Shown here piece by piece: positions 52,709 to 60,839 of a stretch of 64,000 nucleotides of DNA. The notes under the pieces were generated by a model, which was not told the DNA's origin, did no database searches, and saw only the letters and a list, made by a program, of their open reading frames with translations. This DNA comes from Massilia pinisoli. Its GTDB lineage: Bacteria; Pseudomonadota; Gammaproteobacteria; Burkholderiales; Burkholderiaceae_D. Within the stretch, counting starts at the first letter, position 1. Each line of letters starts with the position of its first letter. The stretch covers positions 105,573 to 169,572 of the forward strand of contig NZ_JANUGW010000014.1 of the NCBI RefSeq assembly GCF_024753285.1, in the 5' to 3' direction. The translations under genes and the position numbers were made by a program.

Positions 52709-53518
52709 ATGAAGACTGTCCTGTTGTGTGCCGCACTGCTGTGCGGCGCGAGCGCACTGGCCGCGGAGCCCGCCGCCAAATCTTCGGCGAAGGCCGGCGC
52801 CGCAAAATCGGCTGCGGCCGCGACGGCGCCATCCGCCAATGCCGCCGCCGAACTCGCCGAAGCGGACGCGCTGTTCGCCAAGAAAGCGTATCCGGAAGCC
52901 CTGCAGAAATACACGAAGCTGGCGAACGCCGGCAACGTGACGGCCCAGCAGCACCTGGGCGAAATGTATTTCTATGGCGAGGCGGGCGCCATCGACATGG
53001 ACAAGGCCGCGCAATGGTTCCAGAAGGCCGCCGCGAAAGGCAATGCCGTCGCCATCGCGTCGCTGGCACTGATGAAGCAGCGCGAGGCGCGCCGCGCCGA
53101 CCTCGACTACTGGATCGCGAAGTACGACGGCTCCGACCTGCGCACGACCGAATACCGCTGCCCGGCGCCGCGCTTCCCCGCGATGTCGAAGGTCAACGAG
53201 GAAATCGATTATTACAGCGGCAAGATGAAGGATTGGGAGGCTTGCCACAACCGCTGGGTGAAACACCTGAACGCATCGCTGCCGCTGACCAAGCGCATCC
53301 CGGACGACATCGCCAAGCTGTTCACGAAGGACGAGTCCGACAAAGCTGCCGCGCACCTGAAGGACGTGGGTGACCGTCTCGCGGAAGATACGAAGGTGGC
53401 CGGCAAGCTCGTCATTGCGGACTTCGACGCATGGCGCGCGGGTACCGAGGCGTACGTCAAGGAACACAACGAGATGGTCAAGAACGCGCCGCCGCGCGAT
53501 CCGGACGAGGGCAAGTGA
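52709..53518 (+). CDS. Secreted SEL1/TPR-like repeat protein
   Basis: A 269-aa exported protein: signal peptide ending SALAAE, a low-complexity Ala/Lys segment (20-48), then one or two SEL1-type repeats (ADALFAKKAYPEALQKYTKL and YGEAGAIDMDKAAQWFQKAA) and a C-terminal helical region of unknown family with Cys pairs (EYRCPAP, WEACHNR). It probably acts in the periplasm in protein-protein contacts. Function is not recognised. The 3' end meets the convergent gene with only 3 bp between the stops. Confidence 0.75.
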   Translation: MKTVLLCAALLCGASALAAEPAAKSSAKAGAAKSAAAATAPSANAAAELAEADALFAKKAYPEALQKYTKLANAGNVTAQQHLGEMYFYGEAGAIDMDKAAQWFQKAAAKGNAVAIASLALMKQREARRADLDYWIAKYDGSDLRTTEYRCPAPRFPAMSKVNEEIDYYSGKMKDWEACHNRWVKHLNASLPLTKRIPDDIAKLFTKDESDKAAAHLKDVGDRLAEDTKVAGKLVIADFDAWRAGTEAYVKEHNEMVKNAPPRDPDEGK

Positions 53519-53521
53519 CGG

Positions 53522-53941
53522 CTACGAAGCGTCGCGACAGGATGCCGGATCGTCGATGCCGGCCCAGTCCAGCGCTTCCTGTCTCTCGCCGAATGACAGG
53601 TACTCGGTGATCTTCCCGTCGCGGAACACGAATCCATCGGCGAAGCGCCCGCCGATCCATTCATTGGTCGCTTGCAGACGCACCCAGGCGTACAGGTAGA
53701 CGACGACCTTGTCGCCGTTGACGAAGAATCCCTCCGGCTCGCATGTCCCCTCGGCCCACGTGCCGCGTCCGGCGCGCACGTGCTCGCGTACGTGCTCGAT
53801 GCCGCGATACGTGCCCGCCATCGGAAAGCTAGATGGCTCGATGCGTACGATGTCGGGTGCGAAGTCCTTCGTCATCGCTTGCATGTCGTTGCGGTTGATC
53901 GCGGCGAAGAAATCCTGGAGTGCTTGGACGTTGGGGTTCAT
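53522..53941 (-). CDS. SnoaL/NTF2-like domain protein
   Basis: A 139-aa single-domain protein with a cone-shaped alpha+beta NTF2-like fold: starts VQALQDFFAAINRND, has the ketosteroid-isomerase-like middle GTYRGIEHVREHV and ends RQEALDWAGIDD. Such proteins are enzymes or binding proteins for small molecules; no catalytic residue set identifies the substrate. ATG 53941 is chosen for GGGAG upstream; the frame extends further to 54091 without support. Confidence 0.8.
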   Translation of the reverse strand: MNPNVQALQDFFAAINRNDMQAMTKDFAPDIVRIEPSSFPMAGTYRGIEHVREHVRAGRGTWAEGTCEPEGFFVNGDKVVVYLYAWVRLQATNEWIGGRFADGFVFRDGKITEYLSFGERQEALDWAGIDDPASCRDAS

Positions 53942-54026
53942 GGGACTCCCGTTGGCGTAACGATGTTGGATGGTCGAAGCGGATCCTGCGGCATGGCCCG
54001 ACGCGGCCGGGCGAGGCGTTGGAATT

Positions 54027-54278
54027 TTAGATCGAATCGCGCTCCAGTCTACGCAACTGGAGATAGTCCCGCAGCCGGAAGAGGGCAGCAACGATCATCG
54101 CAGCGATCGTAAATCCGACACATACCAAAAAGCCTATCCAGCTGTCCTCGAACAGCCAAACGGTTCGATAGATTTCCATGCCGTGGCCGTTCATGACCGC
54201 GGTAACTGCAAGAAACATCATCGCGGCGAAGCCGAAAACGGACGCAACGCCGGCAATGATGAAGCCCGTCGATATCAA
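54027..54278 (-). CDS. Small two-helix membrane protein
   Basis: A protein of at least 83 aa with two hydrophobic helices, FIIAGVASVFGFAAMMFLAV and WIGFLVCVGFTIAAMIVAAL, joined by a short hydrophilic loop, and a basic tail FRLRDYLQLRRLERDS. No family recognised. The start is uncertain: TTG 54278 has no ribosome site, but the frame continues upstream for 14 codons of basic residues (NPKVPRRLRRL), reaching ATC at 54320 just after a stop, with GGAG 9 nt before it. Confidence 0.55.
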   Translation of the reverse strand: MISTGFIIAGVASVFGFAAMMFLAVTAVMNGHGMEIYRTVWLFEDSWIGFLVCVGFTIAAMIVAALFRLRDYLQLRRLERDSI

Positions 54279-54381
54279 ACGCCGCAGTCTGCGGGGAACC
54301 TTGGGGTTGGCTTGCTTGATTTACCGATGCTCCTAGCGATTCGTGGGGGCGACAGTGGCCGACGCGTAACGGACTGCGCCT

Positions 54382-54861
54382 TTAATCCTTCGCCGTACGT
54401 CGCTTCCCGGCCAGCCTTCGCAACCACGGAAAAATGTCCGCCTGCGGACTACGCAGGAGGTGAGCGATCCATGCGTCCGTTTGCCAGTCCTCGTATCCAT
54501 AAAGAAAGCCTTCACGTCGTTCGAACTCTTCGCTCCACCCACGAACATCGGCTTCCGCCTTCAATTCGAAGAACGCATCGATTCTCCAGCTCTCTTCAGG
54601 AAGCGAATAAAGTACCCAACGTATTCCCTTCACGTGGCGATGCGTCGCAGGAGGAGGGGTGTCGAGGAACGTGACAAACTCGCGCTTTTCGAACCTGCCG
54701 GCATCGACATATGGCCTGAACGCATTCTCTGGGATGATCCTTTCGGAAGGCTCGTCGGGATGCGAATGATAGAAAACCGCCAGCGGTTTTACCCCCGCGA
54801 CCATTAACTCCAGTTCACGGCCGGTGTGAACGAGGTAAGGCAAATCGGCGAATAAAGTCAT
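54382..54861 (-). CDS. Uncharacterised protein with an HSHP motif
   Basis: A soluble 159-aa protein, not assigned to a family. FYHSHPDEPSE at about 30-40 resembles the metal-binding HxHP of JAB/JAMM proteins, but the downstream Asp/Ser motif of that family is not clear, so a JAMM assignment is not supported. The C-terminal half is rich in aromatic and acidic residues (WRIDAFFELKAEADVRGW, YEDWQTDAW). Lone gene between small accessory genes and the lexA terminator. It could be an immunity or accessory protein; nothing proves this. Confidence 0.55.
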   Translation of the reverse strand: MTLFADLPYLVHTGRELELMVAGVKPLAVFYHSHPDEPSERIIPENAFRPYVDAGRFEKREFVTFLDTPPPATHRHVKGIRWVLYSLPEESWRIDAFFELKAEADVRGWSEEFERREGFLYGYEDWQTDAWIAHLLRSPQADIFPWLRRLAGKRRTAKD

Positions 54862-54872
54862 GAGTTATTTGC

Positions 54873-54898
54873 GAAAAAGGCCGCAATATGCGGCCTTT
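54873..54898 (-). terminator. Rho-independent terminator of lexA (minus strand)
   Basis: AAAGGCCGCA and TGCGGCCTTT form a perfect 10-bp stem with a 3-nt loop (54876-54898). On the minus strand it runs into TTTTTC. It lies 34 nt beyond the lexA stop. Confidence 0.85.
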
Positions 54899-54931
54899 CG
54901 ATGTCATGGATGAACTTGCGATCCTCGAGGC

Positions 54932-55588
54932 TCAATGCCACGACCGCAGCAACCCGACCGCCAGCCCTTCCAGCGCAAACTCGTCGGCGCTCGGATCGAC
55001 GGTGATCACGGAAAAGTCCGGATTTTCCGGCAGCAGTTCGATCGTGGACCCCGTCTTGCGGTAGCGCTTGACCGTCACTTCCTCGCCGATGCGGGCGACG
55101 ACGATCTGGCCGTTCTTGGCACTGTCGACCTTCTTGACGGCCAGAAAGTCGCCGTCGCAGATGCCGGCGTCGCGCATCGACCAGCCGCGCACTTTCAGCA
55201 GGAAGTCGGGCTTGCTCGAGAACATCGCCGGGTCGACGGAGTAGGTCGCCTCGACGTGTTCCTGGGCGAGGATCGGCGAACCGGCGGCGACGCGGCCGAC
55301 GAGCGGCAGGGACATCAGGTTCGGCGGAATCGCCGGCACGAACGACGGAATGGCCGACTTCGACTCCGGTGCGGACTGGCCGACGAGGCGGATGCCGCGC
55401 GATGTGCCGGGGGAAATTTCGATCGCGCCTTTACGGGCAAGCGCCTGCAGGTGTTCCTCGGCCGCATTGGCCGAGCGGAAGCCAAGCTCCTGGGCGATTT
55501 CGGCGCGGGTCGGCGGGAAACCCGTGTTGTCGATGGCTTCCTTGATCAGGTTGAGGATCTGTTCTTGCCGTGCGGTGAGCTTTAGCAT
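54932..55588 (-). CDS. lexA: LexA repressor
   Basis: SOS repressor that self-cleaves when RecA filaments form. 218 aa: winged HTH at 1-70 (LTARQEQILNLIKEAI, PPTRAEIAQELGFRS), cleavage site Ala102-Gly103 in VGRVAAGSP, and catalytic Ser137 (RGWSMRDAG) with Lys174 (EVTVKRYRK). A perfect LexA box lies 30 bp upstream, so it is autoregulated. Confidence 0.97.
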   Translation of the reverse strand: MLKLTARQEQILNLIKEAIDNTGFPPTRAEIAQELGFRSANAAEEHLQALARKGAIEISPGTSRGIRLVGQSAPESKSAIPSFVPAIPPNLMSLPLVGRVAAGSPILAQEHVEATYSVDPAMFSSKPDFLLKVRGWSMRDAGICDGDFLAVKKVDSAKNGQIVVARIGEEVTVKRYRKTGSTIELLPENPDFSVITVDPSADEFALEGLAVGLLRSWH

Positions 55589-55617
55589 GTTCGTCTTGGT
55601 TGCGGTGCGGGATCAGA

Positions 55618-55633
55618 CTGTATTTTTGTACAG
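55618..55633. promoter_or_regulatory. LexA (SOS) box upstream of lexA
   Basis: CTGTATTTTTGTACAG matches CTGT-N8-ACAG exactly, with an AT-rich centre, extended by TA on the right as in the E. coli consensus. It overlaps the presumed lexA promoter on the minus strand. Confidence 0.88.
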
Positions 55634-55668
55634 TATTGCGCCGCGCGCAAGGGGATTTCAGATTTTTT

Positions 55669-55723
55669 TTCGCGGTGCGGCACGCAGCGCGTGTCCACAA
55701 CCATTCGCGGTGCGGCATGCAGC
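55669..55723 (+). repeat. Direct repeat of a 20-bp unit between lexA and rpsF
   Basis: TTCGCGGTGCGGCACGCAGC at 55669-55688 recurs at 55704-55723 with one mismatch (CAC to CAT), starts 35 bp apart. A shorter copy, TGCGGTGCGG, lies at about 55600-55609 in the lexA leader. Purpose unknown; could be paired protein sites or a duplication. Confidence 0.5.
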
Positions 55724-55788
55724 TCGTCGGCAATTTTTGGCGCTGCGACAAAGATGGCGCACTTGACGTTTTTACGGTTATAATGTCG

Positions 55789-55794
55789 GGCTTC
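55789..55794 (+). promoter_or_regulatory. -10 element of the rpsF operon
   Basis: A perfect TATAAT at 55789-55794. A TTGACG lies upstream but only 10 bp away, so the true -35 is unclear. The start of transcription would be near 55801, leaving a leader of about 57 nt with AAGGAG before rpsF. Confidence 0.5.
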
Positions 55795-55857
55795 CCTTCC
55801 CACACTCGTCTTGACGCCGAGGTGGGCATTTGTTTAAACGTCCTTAAGGAGTGTTTC

Positions 55858-56241
55858 ATGCGTCATTATGAAATCGTGTTTATCGTCCACCCGGACCAGA
55901 GCGAACAGGTCCCGGCGATGATCGAACGCTACAAGACCACGGTCACCTCGCGCGGCGGCAACATCCACCGCGTCGAAGATTGGGGCCGTCGTCAAATGGC
56001 TTACCAGATCCAGAAGCTGCCGAAGGCACACTACATCTGCATGAACATCGAATGCGACAACGAGACCCTGGTCGAGCTGGAAACCGCATTCAAATTCAAT
56101 GATGCCGTGCTGCGTCACCTGACCGTGAAGATGAAGAAAGCTGAAACCGCACCGTCGCCGATGATGAAGTCGGTCCAGCGCGAAGACGCAGCCAAGAGCC
56201 ACCGCGCCGAGCAGGCCGCCGCTCCGGCCGCTGCAGCCTAA
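55858..56241 (+). CDS. rpsF: 30S ribosomal protein S6
   Basis: Small-subunit ribosomal protein that pairs with S18 in the platform. The 127 aa start RHYEIVFIVHPDQSEQ and include the S6 motif WGRRQMAYQIQKLPKAHY. The C-terminus is extended by an Ala/Glu-rich tail (about 105-127). AAGGAG precedes ATG 55858. First gene of rpsF-priB-rpsR-rplI. Confidence 0.97.
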   Translation: MRHYEIVFIVHPDQSEQVPAMIERYKTTVTSRGGNIHRVEDWGRRQMAYQIQKLPKAHYICMNIECDNETLVELETAFKFNDAVLRHLTVKMKKAETAPSPMMKSVQREDAAKSHRAEQAAAPAAAA

Positions 56242-56268
56242 ATCTCTCGCGGGAGCATCAGGCTGTAA

Positions 56269-56562
56269 GTGAACGAGCTGTCGCTGGTCGCAAGCATTCT
56301 GGAACGCGACACCTTGCGCTACACACCGGCCGGCATCCCCATCGTGGGCGGCGTCCTGCAACACGGATCGACGCAGACGGAAGCGCGGATGGACAGGCAG
56401 GTCGACTTCGAGATTCCCGCGGTTGCCGCGGGCGAGATTTCGGGACGATTTGCCAACGCCGAGTTGGGCGCGATGTACCGCTTCACGGGATTCTTGGCCA
56501 GGAAAAGCCGTCACAGCAAAAGCTTGGTGTTTCACATCATTGATTTCAGTGCCGCCGCATAA
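56269..56562 (+). CDS. priB: Primosomal replication protein N
   Basis: Single-stranded DNA-binding OB-fold protein that helps PriA restart replication; dimer. 97 aa with start GTG 56269 (AGG 6 nt upstream). Motifs: LVASILERDTLRYTPAGIPI and the ending LVFHIIDFS. It lies between rpsF and rpsR as usual in beta- and gammaproteobacteria. Confidence 0.92.
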   Translation: MNELSLVASILERDTLRYTPAGIPIVGGVLQHGSTQTEARMDRQVDFEIPAVAAGEISGRFANAELGAMYRFTGFLARKSRHSKSLVFHIIDFSAAA

Positions 56563-56604
56563 AAGTTTGCGGGCACGTTTATAGATAGATACAGGAGCCT
56601 CAAA

Positions 56605-56895
56605 ATGGCATTCGGTAAAAAGTTCGACAAAAACAAAGCTAAGCTCAAAGAGAAGCGTAAACAGCAGAACCCGCTGTTCAAGCGCAAGAAGTTCTGCCGC
56701 TTCACCGCTGCAGGCGTGGAACAGGTTGACTACAAAGACGTCGACACCCTGAAGGATTTCGTCCAGGAAAACGGCAAGATCATGCCGGCACGCCTGACCG
56801 GCACCAAGGCACACTACCAGCGTCAAGTGGATACCGCCATCAAGCGCGCCCGTTACCTGGCTCTGCTGCCGTACACCGACCTGCACAACGCTTAA
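56605..56895 (+). CDS. rpsR: 30S ribosomal protein S18
   Basis: S18 binds S6 and the 16S platform. 96 aa, with a basic N-terminus (KKFDKNKAKLKEKRK) about 15 residues longer than in E. coli, and the core KKFCRFTAAGVEQVDYKD and KRARYLALLPYTD. AGGAGCCTCAAA precedes the start. Confidence 0.96.
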   Translation: MAFGKKFDKNKAKLKEKRKQQNPLFKRKKFCRFTAAGVEQVDYKDVDTLKDFVQENGKIMPARLTGTKAHYQRQVDTAIKRARYLALLPYTDLHNA

Positions 56896-56941
56896 TCGTC
56901 GGTCGCGACATCAAAGCATAGTCAGATTACTGGAGAATAAA

Positions 56942-57394
56942 ATGCAAGTTATCCTGCTGGAAAAAGTCGTCAACGTCGGCAACCTGGGCGACGTCGTCAA
57001 GGTCAAGGACGGTTACGCACGTAACTTCCTGATCCCGCAAAAAATGGCCCGCCGCGCAACGCAAGCTGCCGTCGCCGAGTTCGAAGTCAAGCGCGCCGAA
57101 CTGGAAAAAGCCGCTGCCGAGAAACTGGCCGCCGCTCAAGCCCAAGGCGACAAGCTGAACGGCATGACCGTCACCATCGCCCAGAAAGCCGGCGTCGACG
57201 GCCGTCTGTTCGGTTCCGTGACCAACTTCGACATCGCTGAAGCCCTGACCAAGCAAGGTTTCGCCGTCGAAAAGGCACAAGTGCGCATGCCGACCGGTCC
57301 GCTGAAGACCACCGGCGAGCACCCGGTGTCGGTCGCTCTGCACACCGACGTCGTGGTGGAAATCACCATCGCTGTCGTGGGCGAAGCTGCCTAA
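56942..57394 (+). CDS. rplI: 50S ribosomal protein L9
   Basis: Two-domain 23S rRNA-binding protein at the base of the L1 stalk; 150 aa. N-domain MQVILLEKVVNVGNLGDVVK with VKDGYARNFLIPQKMA, a long connecting helix (60-90) and a C-domain ending in the beta strand VVVEITIAV. Last gene of the S6 operon; terminator follows. Confidence 0.97.
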   Translation: MQVILLEKVVNVGNLGDVVKVKDGYARNFLIPQKMARRATQAAVAEFEVKRAELEKAAAEKLAAAQAQGDKLNGMTVTIAQKAGVDGRLFGSVTNFDIAEALTKQGFAVEKAQVRMPTGPLKTTGEHPVSVALHTDVVVEITIAVVGEAA

Positions 57395-57417
57395 GAAACA
57401 TTCTGTTGCCAGAATGA

Positions 57418-57446
57418 GAAAAGCCGGGGACTCCCCGGCTTTTTTA
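57418..57446 (+). terminator. Rho-independent terminator after rplI
   Basis: AAAGCCGGGG and CCCCGGCTTT form a 10-bp stem with a 3-nt loop and a long T run. It separates the ribosomal operon from dnaB. Confidence 0.92.
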
Positions 57447-57491
57447 TTTTTGGAAACTCACCAATGATTTCAGCGCCTGATCGGATACGGG

Positions 57492-57497
57492 TATAAT
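57492..57497 (+). promoter_or_regulatory. -10 element at the dnaB start
   Basis: A perfect TATAAT at 57492-57497 overlaps the first possible dnaB ATG (57496) and lies 7 nt before a second ATG (57505). The -35 region is weak (TTCAGC, 17 bp). If used, transcription would start at about 57503-57505, that is at the second ATG. Confidence 0.45.
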
Positions 57498-57504
57498 GCC
57501 GGCC

Positions 57505-58890
57505 ATGAACACCCCAGCAGACCCGCAGATCGAGTCGCTCCGCATTCCCCCGCATTCCATCGAAGCAGAACAGTCCGTCATCGGCGGCCTGCTGCGCGAC
57601 AATGCGGCGTGGGATCGTATTGCCGACTTCATGCATGCGGAGGATTTTTACCGCTACGACCACCGGATCATCTTCGAACAGATGGTCCGCCTGATCAATG
57701 CCGGCAAGCCCGCCGACGTGATCACCGTGTACGAGGCGCTCGTCCAGCTCGGCAAGGCCGAGGACATGGGCGGCCTCCAGTACCTGAATGCGATGGCGCA
57801 GAATACGCCATCCGCCGCCAACATCCGCCGTTATGCCGAGATCGTGCGCGATCGCGGCGTGCTGCGCCAGCTCATCACCGTCGCCGACGAAGTCTCCGGC
57901 AAGGCATTCAATCCGCAAGGCGCCGAGGTCAAGCAGATCCTCGACGAGGCCGAGTCGCGCATCTTCGCGATCGCCGAGCAGGGCGCCCGCGGCGCGCAAG
58001 GCTGGCTGCCCGTGCAGCCGCTGCTGACCCAGGTGGTCGAGCGCGTCGACGAACTGTACAGCCGCGACAACCAGGGCGAGATCACGGGTGTGCCGACAGG
58101 CTTTATCGACCTCGACAAGATGACGTCCGGCCTGCAGCCGGGCGACCTCGTCATCGTCGCCGGCCGCCCTTCGATGGGCAAGACGGCGTTCTCCGTCAAC
58201 ATCGGCGAGAGCGTGGCCGTCGACGCCGGCCTGCCGGTCGCGATCTTCTCGATGGAGATGGGCGGCGTGCAGTTGGCGATGCGTATGCTCGGCTCCATCG
58301 GCCAGCTCGACCAGCATCGCCTGCGTACCGGCAAGCTGCTCGACGAGGATTGGCCGCGCCTGACGCACGCGATCCAGAAGATGAACGATGCGCAGATCTT
58401 CATCGACGAGACGCCCGCTTTGAACCCGATCGAAATGCGCGCTAGAGCCCGCCGCCTGGCGCGCCAGTGCGGCAAGCTGGGCCTCATCATCGTCGACTAC
58501 CTGCAGCTGATGCAGGGTTCCAAACCGGGCGACAACCGGGCGTCCGAGATCTCGGAGATCTCGCGCAGCCTGAAGGGCCTGGCGAAGGAACTGGGGTGCC
58601 CCGTGATCGCGCTGTCCCAGCTGAACCGCTCGCTGGAACAGCGCCCGAACAAGCGCCCCGTGATGTCCGACTTGCGCGAATCGGGCGCTATCGAACAGGA
58701 TGCGGACGTGATCATCTTCCTGTATCGTGACGAAGTTTACAACCCGGACTCGCCCGACAAAGGTACCGCCGAAATCATCATCGGCAAGCAGCGTAACGGC
58801 CCGATCGGCGCCATTCGCGTGACCTGGATGGGCATGTACACCAAGTTCGGCAATTACAGCGGCAACCTGGGCATCTACCAGGGCGATTAA
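57505..58890 (+). CDS. dnaB: Replicative DNA helicase DnaB
   Basis: Hexameric 5'-3' helicase of the replication fork; 461 aa from ATG 57505 (464 from 57496). N-terminal primase-binding domain (PPHSIEAEQSVIGGLL), linker, and RecA-like domain with Walker A VAGRPSMGKTAFS, Walker B LIIVDYLQLM and SDLRESGAIEQDADVI. No Shine-Dalgarno precedes either ATG; a TATAAT just upstream suggests a leaderless message. The upstream terminator means dnaB needs its own promoter. Confidence 0.95.
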   Translation: MNTPADPQIESLRIPPHSIEAEQSVIGGLLRDNAAWDRIADFMHAEDFYRYDHRIIFEQMVRLINAGKPADVITVYEALVQLGKAEDMGGLQYLNAMAQNTPSAANIRRYAEIVRDRGVLRQLITVADEVSGKAFNPQGAEVKQILDEAESRIFAIAEQGARGAQGWLPVQPLLTQVVERVDELYSRDNQGEITGVPTGFIDLDKMTSGLQPGDLVIVAGRPSMGKTAFSVNIGESVAVDAGLPVAIFSMEMGGVQLAMRMLGSIGQLDQHRLRTGKLLDEDWPRLTHAIQKMNDAQIFIDETPALNPIEMRARARRLARQCGKLGLIIVDYLQLMQGSKPGDNRASEISEISRSLKGLAKELGCPVIALSQLNRSLEQRPNKRPVMSDLRESGAIEQDADVIIFLYRDEVYNPDSPDKGTAEIIIGKQRNGPIGAIRVTWMGMYTKFGNYSGNLGIYQGD

Positions 58891-58909
58891 GCCGATAGCA
58901 GTCAAGGAT

Positions 58910-58942
58910 CGCGGCGCCCGGTCCATGAGGACGGGCGCCGCG
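58910..58942 (+). terminator. Strong hairpin after dnaB
   Basis: CGCGGCGCCCG (58910-58920) pairs perfectly with 58932-58942 around an 11-nt loop. The downstream ACTTTCG is a poor T tract, so termination may be inefficient. Confidence 0.5.
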
Positions 58943-58983
58943 ACTTTCGAGAAGTCCCAAGAGAATTACCCAACGGAGAACCT

Positions 58984-59610
58984 ATGTTTGGACGCCTGAT
59001 GCCCACGGAGGGCAAATTTTTCGACCTGTTCAACCAGCACGCCGCGTTGTGCGTGAAGGGTGCACAAGAGATGGTCGGCCTGATGACCAACTTCGACGAC
59101 CTGGAAAACCGCACGCACGCCGTGGAGAGCATCGAAAAACAGGCGGACAAGGTCACCTACGCGTGCGTCGACCTGCTGCACAAGACGTTCATCACGCCGC
59201 TCGACCGCGACGACATCCACAAGCTGATCACCCGCATGGACGACATCCTCGACATGATGGAGGACGCCGCCCAGACCATCTCGCTGTACGACCTGCACGC
59301 CGTCACGCCGGAAGCGAAGCGCCTGGCCGAGCTGTGCCTGTCGTGCTGCGAAAAGGTCCAGCAGGCCGTCGGCATGCTGCACAACATGGACAACGCCCAG
59401 AAGATGGTCGCCATCTGCGAAGAGATCGACCGCCTGGAATCGGACGCCGACCACGTGATGCGCGCCGCGATGTCGAAGCTGTTCCGCGACGAACCGGACG
59501 TCCGCAACCTGATCAAGATGAAGGCCATCTACGAGATCCTCGAGACCGTGACCGACCGCTGCGAAGACGTTGCCAACATCATCGAAGGCATCATCGTCGA
59601 GAACGCGTAA
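58984..59610 (+). CDS. DUF47 (PhoU-like) accessory protein of the Pit transporter
   Basis: A 208-aa all-helical protein of the DUF47/PhoU-like family. Typical acidic metal-binding helices occur as IEKQADKVTY, MDDILDMMEDAAQ and DRLESDADHVMRAA. Members are encoded directly before low-affinity phosphate transporters, as here, and are thought to modulate Pit. GGAGAACCT precedes the ATG; the pit gene starts 22 nt after its stop. Confidence 0.9.
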   Translation: MFGRLMPTEGKFFDLFNQHAALCVKGAQEMVGLMTNFDDLENRTHAVESIEKQADKVTYACVDLLHKTFITPLDRDDIHKLITRMDDILDMMEDAAQTISLYDLHAVTPEAKRLAELCLSCCEKVQQAVGMLHNMDNAQKMVAICEEIDRLESDADHVMRAAMSKLFRDEPDVRNLIKMKAIYEILETVTDRCEDVANIIEGIIVENA

Positions 59611-59632
59611 CGACCGGACCAATAAAAACAAT

Positions 59633-60643
59633 ATGGAATCTCTTCACATCAGCATCTATGTGCTGGGCCTGCTCGTCTTTCTCGCGCTGATCTTCGACTT
59701 CATGAACGGCTTCCACGATGCCGCCAACGCGATCGCGACGGTGGTGTCGACCGGCGTCCTGCGTCCGCAGACGGCGGTCGCGATGTCGGCGATGTTCAAC
59801 TTCGTCGCCATCTTCACCGTCGGCCTGCACGTGGCGTCGACCGTGGGCAAGGGCACGGTCGATCCGCACATCGTCGACCACTACGTCGTGTTCGGCGCGC
59901 TCGTCGGCGCCATCATCTGGAACGTGATCACCTGGTACTACGGCATCCCGTCGTCGTCCTCGCACGCGCTGATCGGCGGCCTGGTGGGCGCTGCCGTCGC
60001 CAAGAGCGGCACCGGCGCGCTGGTCGGTGGCGGCCTGCTCAAGACCGTCGAGTGGATCCTGCTTTCGCCGCTGCTGGGCTTCATTCTCGGCTCGCTCGTG
60101 ATGCTGGCCGTGTCGTGGATCTTCGTGCGCACCCCGCCGCGCAAGGTCGACACGTGGTTCCGCCGCTTGCAGCTGTTCTCGGCCGCGGCCTACAGCCTGG
60201 GCCACGGCGGCAACGACGCGCAGAAGACCATCGGCATCATCTGGATGCTCCTGATCGTGGCCGGCGTGTCGAAGGCCGGCGATACGGCGCCGCCACTGTG
60301 GGTGATCATCGCCTGCTACACGGCGATCTCGATGGGCACCCTGTTCGGCGGCTGGCGCATCGTGCGCACGATGGGTCAGAAGATCACGAAGCTCAAGCCC
60401 GTTGGCGGCTTCTGTGCGGAATCGGGCGGCGCCATCACGCTGTTCATCGCCAGCGCCATCGGCGTGCCGGTGTCGACGACGCACACGATCACGGGCGCCA
60501 TCGTCGGCGTCGGCTCGGCGCAGAAGGCATCGGCCGTTCGCTGGGGCGTGGCCGGCAACATCGTGTGGGCGTGGGTCTTCACGATTCCCGCATCGGCGTT
60601 CATGGCCGCGATCGCGTGGTGGGTCGGTACCCATATCCTGTAA
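59633..60643 (+). CDS. Inorganic phosphate transporter, PiT family
   Basis: Integral membrane symporter of metal-phosphate with protons; 336 aa, about ten helices. The two inverted PiT repeats carry the signatures DFMNGFHDAANAIATVVSTG and SLGHGGNDAQKTIG. SSSSHALIGGLVG and VSTTHTITGAIVGVG are the matched re-entrant motifs. ATG 59633 begins the first helix. It works with the preceding DUF47 protein. A terminator follows. Confidence 0.93.
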   Translation: MESLHISIYVLGLLVFLALIFDFMNGFHDAANAIATVVSTGVLRPQTAVAMSAMFNFVAIFTVGLHVASTVGKGTVDPHIVDHYVVFGALVGAIIWNVITWYYGIPSSSSHALIGGLVGAAVAKSGTGALVGGGLLKTVEWILLSPLLGFILGSLVMLAVSWIFVRTPPRKVDTWFRRLQLFSAAAYSLGHGGNDAQKTIGIIWMLLIVAGVSKAGDTAPPLWVIIACYTAISMGTLFGGWRIVRTMGQKITKLKPVGGFCAESGGAITLFIASAIGVPVSTTHTITGAIVGVGSAQKASAVRWGVAGNIVWAWVFTIPASAFMAAIAWWVGTHIL

Positions 60644-60662
60644 GCGCGTGATGCATCGAACG

Positions 60663-60690
60663 AAAAGCAGCCTGCGGGCTGCTTCTTTTT
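60663..60690 (+). terminator. Rho-independent terminator after pit
   Basis: AAGCAGCC and GGCTGCTT form an 8-bp stem with a 4-nt loop, followed by CTTTTT. Confidence 0.82.
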
Positions 60691-60744
60691 CGCCGTTCGC
60701 CCGCATTTGCGCCGGCGCCACACCCGACGTTTCCTTTTTCATTT

Positions 60745-60768
60745 TTACTAACGACGTAGTAATATTAC
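60745..60768. promoter_or_regulatory. Dyad upstream of the pullulanase gene
   Basis: TTACTA and TAGTAA (60745-60762) form a dyad with a 6-nt centre, overlapping a perfect GTAATATTAC palindrome (60759-60768), in an AT-rich pocket 72 nt before the gene. It could be the operator of a maltose/LacI-type regulator, or contain the promoter's -10. Speculative. Confidence 0.4.
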
Positions 60769-60839
60769 ATACGATCGTCGGCCAGCGTTGCCGTCCGGGC
60801 CACGCCTGTCGGTCAGAATAAGAATGAAGAGGGGACAAT

